A stretch of 64,000 nucleotides of DNA from Emydura subglobosa (Eukaryota > Chordata > Testudines > Chelidae), in assembly GCA_007922225.1 (NCBI GenBank), contig ML680086.1, forward strand, positions 7,386,065-7,450,064. The letters are read 5' to 3'. The notes beneath the pieces were generated by a model. It ran no database searches, was not told the DNA's origin, and saw nothing but the letters and a program-made list of their open reading frames with translations. This document shows positions 58,676 through 64,000 of the stretch, piece by piece. The position numbers and the translations under genes were made by a program. Positions within the stretch are counted from its first letter, which is position 1; every line of letters begins with the position of its first letter.

Positions 58676-60640
58676 TGTTTTTAATGTGTATGTGTAGTGT
58701 TGGAGAGTCTAAGATTTGTTTTAATTAGGATCTCATCTCAAGAGTTTCTTGACATGTTGAAGATAAATTGCTGGGTCTTGATAGACTCAGAGATCCAGGA
58801 CAGTTGTCTGAGATGTTAAAAAATGCTCTGATTTTAACACTGCCAACCCCCACAATCTGAGGCACCCACTGTTTGTCCTTGCTGCCTTTGAAATGAGATA
58901 CTGTTGATGGTTCAAGCTGTTGCCTGTGATGTGAGCACCAGGAATATGGACACAAATATGTGCAGAAACAGCTAAGTTAATGCAAACTCTGGCAACTGAA
59001 ACAAAGCAATGATGTTAAGTATCTGTATAGAAGACAGTTATACAGTAGTAAGCTATACATCTTTTAGATATTTCTCAAGTATTCATTACTCTGGTATTTA
59101 GACTTATTATGTGGGTCATAGAAAATAGTGAGATGTGTCCAGAAGAGACAAGCAAATGGGATAGATTGGTTTAATAAATGAGTCCATTTTATATTCTTTC
59201 TGTACGGATGGCAGTTGGCATACCCTTATTCTGAGGTTGCTTTTGGAGGTTTTTTCCTTCCAAGTCTATACATTTGCCTCCGTTGTTTGTTTTTAATGGG
59301 ATGTCTGCTACTGATAAAATACTTCTTCAAACTGTCATACTTTCTAGAGTGAAGTAATTAGTGGGTTTAAGTTTTTCTCCTCAGTCTTGCTGACTAGAGC
59401 TGTTATGCCTTGGGTTTCCACTGGGCTGGATGTCTTTCCGTTTCTTTGTCAAGTATGTGATCTGGTCTTCCATGGCCAAGAATGATAGCTGCAGGATAGC
59501 AGAGATGGGAGTTGAGAGGGTAGTAGGTAGATACAGTCATTAGGGATCAGGCTGGGGGAAAAGAATCCTATAAGTTCACTTATGTACAGATCTTTACAGC
59601 TGTGTCTGTTTCTGTATTAAGTAAAATAACAATATAACTTTACTCCAGATTCTTCACAATGTTTAATTAGACTGTCCTCCTGTTGTCCCCAGACCCAACA
59701 CACTTTCACTTCAGATATCAAAATTGGACCTGTGGATATATGAAACCCTAAACATTCTTAGGTGCTTCAGTTTCTTTGTACTATAAATTGTAATATATTA
59801 CTAGTAGAGGTACGTAAAAGTGCCTTATTTGAATTTTATGAAACTGCTATAAGCAAAAAATAATGCTAAGGCCCTGAGTTGACAGACACCAAAGCAGGTA
59901 CCTCATTTCATGCACAATGAGACTACTCATTCACTTAAAGGTAAGCTTTGTGGATAAGTGTTTGCAGCAGCATCTGGGACTAAAATTGTATTTTTATTAA
60001 AATATTTTCTTTTTCACTTAAATTGGTGAAGTGTTTATAATGAAAACTTCAGACTTCTATTACATTTAATAAAAAGCTTTTGTGAACTATTTTATGCACA
60101 AGCCAAAATTTTCAAACATGAATCTAAAATTAGGTTCTTAACTAGAATTTTCAAAAGTACCTACATGACTTAGGAGCACGTGTTTTATTGACTTCAGACT
60201 GCAAACCATGGTAGAGGAAGATATCCTGACTGAAGCACTTCAGCTTTCGTCACTTGTGGAAGTTCATATATTGGAAGGTGGTGGATGCAGGTATAGCACA
60301 GCTATTTGCTTATCAATTTTGTCTTTTGAGTCTGTGGTTGTTATCACAATAAGGTTGTTAATGAGACCCTGATTTGTCTCTTTCATCACAGCAGAGCATT
60401 TTTTTAAGTGTGAAATTTTAGTAGAAAAAATTCCTCTGTAAAAACTGAAATTCTGCTAACAATAGGGGAGATAAAGAAACAAGAATGTCCACTTTGCAAT
60501 TTAAGACCCTAAAAAGAAAAGAACTAGCAATATGCTAATAAGTCTGACTTCCAATTAAAAAACCTCCCTTCTTTCACTTTTCTTTCAAGCAATTAAAATT
60601 GACATTCCAAATCTAGCTGCCTATGACCCAGCTGCTTTTT

Positions 60641-60700
60641 ATTGGTCTTGCCTTCCCTCTGTGAGAGCTATATAAAGGGGCCCTTGTGAATGAAAATCAG
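60641..60700 (+). promoter_or_regulatory. CCAAT plus TATA arrangement in CHMP4B intron 1 (candidate cryptic promoter)
   Basis: An inverted CCAAT box (ATTGG, 60641-60645) is followed 24 bases on by TATATAAAG (60669-60677) and a GGGGCCC stretch. The spacing is like a TATA promoter with a start near 60700. No transcript evidence is available, and it could be part of an unrecognised LTR. Confidence 0.3.
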
Positions 60701-62570
60701 GCCCTAGGTCTGCTCAGTTTGGAGAGGTGACAGGGTAACAGATATTTCACCATACCATTATTTTAATATCACCGTTCCTGCTTACTGTGTCACATAATAA
60801 GAGCAAGGGGTCATCCAATTAAATTAAAGGCAATACATTTAAAACTAATAAAAGGAAGTGCTTTTTTTTAACTGCATAATTAACTGCTGGCACTTCCTGC
60901 CATAAAGTTTTACTAAACCAAAGAACTTAGTAAAATTGAAAAGAATTAGGTATGAATGACAAGAAGATTTAGTTAAATTCTTTTCACCATTGCGTTCTAT
61001 AGGATAACTTTATAATGGATAGAAATCCTCGTGCTTCAGGTCATAAGCCAAACCACAGACTGCCAAAGATTAGGAATAAATATATCCTGTAAGGCATGTT
61101 GATGCATAATTAATTGTGGAGGCTGTAAAACTTTTCTCTTGTATCTACCATTGTCTGAAATAAGATATTGATCTAAATGGACTGTTGATATGGTCCTGTG
61201 TGATGGTTCTTGTGTGATATAGTATTAGAATATTTTTGCTGTTCTTTGGTTAAATTCTCTCAGTGAAGAGAAACCATCATGGTCTTGTGAATGCTCTATG
61301 ATGAGTCTTTGATCTCAGTTGATTTTTTTTCCCATGGAAATGGGAAAATTCTAAACCCACTGGTCACCATCTCTTCTTGTATCAGCACAGACCTCTTTTT
61401 CAGCAGGTGGATATGGAAATCTGCCAGAGCTTTCTACTTGGTCCTGGTACAGTGAGCTAACAAATGACCACTGGAAAACCTTGTGGTATTGCATCTTTCT
61501 GAGCCTGTTCCCAGGGTCTTTCTATGGACAGAGCTTCTGTTGAAGTCAATGGGAGCTCTGTATGCAGAAGGACTGAAGGATTGGGCTGTTAGTAAATGCA
61601 AATATCTGTTTTCTTTGCACAGCAGCAAAACCACTTTGGGTAATCCTGTAATAGACACACCCTCTGCTCCGATATCTACTTCCCAAAACCAGCTTGATTT
61701 ACAGACTCTATTTAATATTGCAATAATGTCTGCAGGCCCCTTTGTGCTAAGTGCTGTACTAACACAGTCATGCTCCCACAAGTATATACCATGCAGTTCT
61801 ATAAAATGTCTTTACTCCACACTCTAATCTCCAAAGCAAATGTTAGTAGTACCTATTTTGATAGAACCCATGTGTACTAAGCACTTCCCAGAAAACACAT
61901 CAGGTTCCTGTCCCAAAGAGCTTATCAAATACAACCTCTCACCCTAAAATCATGAGAATGTTTGAAGAAATTGGTACATTGACAAGGAAACTTAAATCTG
62001 TGTTCCCTCCAGGTAACTGTACTGCTGATTACACTAGCATCAAATAATTTCTTATCTTGTGTGGAAATTTGTCCGGTTAGTACAGAAAATAAATTTTTTA
62101 ACATAATGTGTGGTTACAGTTGTTTCTGCTTAAGCAATTCCACAGCAAATAAAATTGGGTATTGGGTTACGTTGCCTGCTGCTGTAATTAATATCTTGGA
62201 AATAGTAAAGGCATAATTAAATATTCATATCCCAAGGGCTGCCTCTTTCATGGCTGCCTAATGTAATAGCAGCCATCATAAAGAACAAAGATGGGCTGTG
62301 TTATATTTTGACTTCAGACATGCTTCTTTATTTTGTGTGTATGAAATAATGAGATGCTAGAGGGAAAAATTCATAAACTTCTTTTTTACATATTTACATG
62401 AAGTGGGTAGTGGATTTAGTGGGAAGGGGAGCTCTTGTCATTACTTCCTGATTAAGTATATGTATAGTTTTGGCTTCACTGTGAATTTTTTAATACAGTT
62501 TTATTATCTACTATGACAACACGTCACATTTTAATATGCATTTATGCAGATAGTAAGAACTGTTCTACAG

Positions 62571-62687
62571 GCTCTAAAAAAGGGCAGGACTGCTCATCAG
62601 TTTTCAGAATTAAGCATTGTAGTTGATGAGTTCACATACAGAATAGCTGTAGATCAGAACAAAATCATCTTGAATGCACATCCCAGA
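62571..62687 (+). other. Exon-like open block, identity unknown
   Basis: It is bounded by gttctacag| and |gtaagtac, both good splice signals, and is open in one frame for exactly 39 codons: ALKKGRTAHQFSELSIVVDE, then FTYRIAVDQNKIILNAHPR. I do not recognise the peptide. It could not be used in CHMP4B, because the phase-1 junction from exon 1 would read into a stop after 18 codons. It may be an exon of another gene, a poison exon, or chance. Confidence 0.3.
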
Positions 62688-64000
62688 GTAAGTACTGTGG
62701 TGATCCTCAGCATTAATTGCAATATATGAAAAGCCTGCTACCACAACAATCTTTGTAGTAAAGTAGTAGTTAGTTTCCAATGTTAAGTTGAATTCCCCCC
62801 TCCCTCCCCCAAGTTCACAGTATTTTCCCTATTCCCTGTGGGTTTCTTGGGTGTGGTGTTTGTCAAAGGATATTTTTTCAGAATGTTTCTGATTAGCCAC
62901 TCAAGACACTGGTAGATATGAGAATGTGAGAAATTAGGTTTTTCACTGTTGGAGAATTTTAATTTATGAAATGTCCTGTCTAAGACAGCTTATTGTTTTG
63001 ACTTGAAGTTCTGTTTTGTTCTATGCTCATGTGAAATAGTGCATTAAAACATGAGAAAATTGTTTTTCTCACTTCATTGTTTTAACTGAAATCAGAGCTC
63101 TTTAGAGTTTATGAACTAGGACTATTCTGTTTGAAGGACTTTTGGAAGTGTGTGGAATAATTTAGAATCAAGTCTGCACACTTCAAGTTAAAGGTGGCCT
63201 GTAAACTTACTATCTTTGTACCATTCTTTGTTTGGGATCATGTGTAAAGGAGGTCTGAAAAGCTCCACCTCTCTTCTTTCCCCTTCCTTGTCCACCCCAA
63301 ACACAAATACATCCCTTTGTTTTTACAATAGAAAATCATTGCCCCAGAATTTTGTTAACTTTGTTAAGGCTGTATGGTAGTGCTTCATACTCTTCCAGAA
63401 CATTGCATGCACCTATATTGAAAGTCTAAGAACCAGTTCTTAATTGAATGGGTGGGGTGTGGACTCTGACTTAGTTTGGCATTTAGTAGTGGTTAAAAAA
63501 ATAAGTTTTTAATTGTCTGAATAAAAATCACTTATCTCCCAGTTTGGTTTCACTTTCTTGTGTCTGATGTCATAAACCTTAAACAAGACTTGAATTTTTT
63601 TATATAAAGAAAATGGGGAACTAAAAATATAGAACACTTTTCAGACCTCTTTCATATATCACAGAAATCTTTAAAATTTTCATCTTTTGGTGGTCACCTT
63701 TAACACAGCCGTCATCTCAGATCTAGTCTAGTCTACATATTTGAGCTCCAGTCCTGCAGTTGGATCGGTATTGGTGGACATTTGCAGATCCACTTGCAGA
63801 TTTGATTGAGCCTTGGTGTACACGTAGCAGTGATACCAGTATTTTTTTTTCTTGACATCTTAATAAAAAAAAACTAAGGCAGTTTTCTTTATTTAAAAAA
63901 AAAAAAAAAAATTGAGAGCCAAGAAATTTGTAAGTGAAGGTCCATAAACAACCTTAACTGACCGTATATCCCTGGTCTCCATATCAAGTACATTGGTTGC

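Larger units (their letters stand above)
52730..64000 (+). other. CHMP4B intron 1 (to window end)
   Basis: No exon matching CHMP4B residues after Arg63 was found. The region holds SINEs (53845-54080, 54860-55070), a decayed promoter-like copy (54270-54440), CR1 pieces (56024-56430, 58560-58670), a hAT element (56070-56349), a TATA-like site (60669-60677), an exon-like block (62571-62687) and a 17-A run at 63895-63911. Large parts of 57000-64000 show nothing recognisable. Confidence 0.6.

Overview
The window is nuclear DNA of a reptile, most likely a cryptodiran turtle. Three orthologues sit in the order known from human chromosome 20q11: PXMP4 (minus strand), ZNF341 (plus strand) and the first exon of CHMP4B (plus strand). 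The turtle call rests on remembered repeat families: CR1 LINE 3' ends, MITEs with a 'gtctacact' terminus, a tRNA-derived SINE and hAT MITEs. A crocodilian is the second choice.

Layout. Positions 1-9989 have no recognisable gene, only transposon remnants, including a truncated PIF/Harbinger transposase at the left edge. PXMP4 occupies 15370 down to 9990 in 4 exons and gives a complete 212-residue frame. A 5 kb divergent intergenic stretch (15371-20434) separates PXMP4 from ZNF341 and holds CCAAT boxes at both ends. ZNF341 occupies 20435-44137 in 15 coding exons and joins into an unbroken 841-residue C2H2 zinc-finger protein. All of its junctions keep frame at GT/AG sites. Its introns hold CR1, hAT, PIF and SINE copies plus several minisatellites. 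The stretch 44138-51400 is repeat-rich and has no gene. A GC-rich island at 51450-52900 holds the CHMP4B promoter and exon 1 (52436-52625), and the remaining 11 kb is CHMP4B intron 1.

The genes are independent housekeeping or regulatory loci, not an operon-like system: a peroxisomal membrane protein, a transcription factor known in humans to drive STAT3 and STAT1, and an ESCRT-III subunit.

Assembly notes. There is a 100-N gap at 20719-20818 inside a minisatellite. A 10-N gap at 52673-52682 is flanked by an exact 47-base duplication, which looks artificial.

I found no convincing new biological system. The most interesting observations are a CpG-decayed second copy of the CHMP4B promoter in intron 1 (54270-54440), a degenerate hammerhead-like motif in a repeat at 51313-51343, a LINE insertion with a perfect 15-base target duplication at 50017-50560, and an exon-like open block at 62571-62687.
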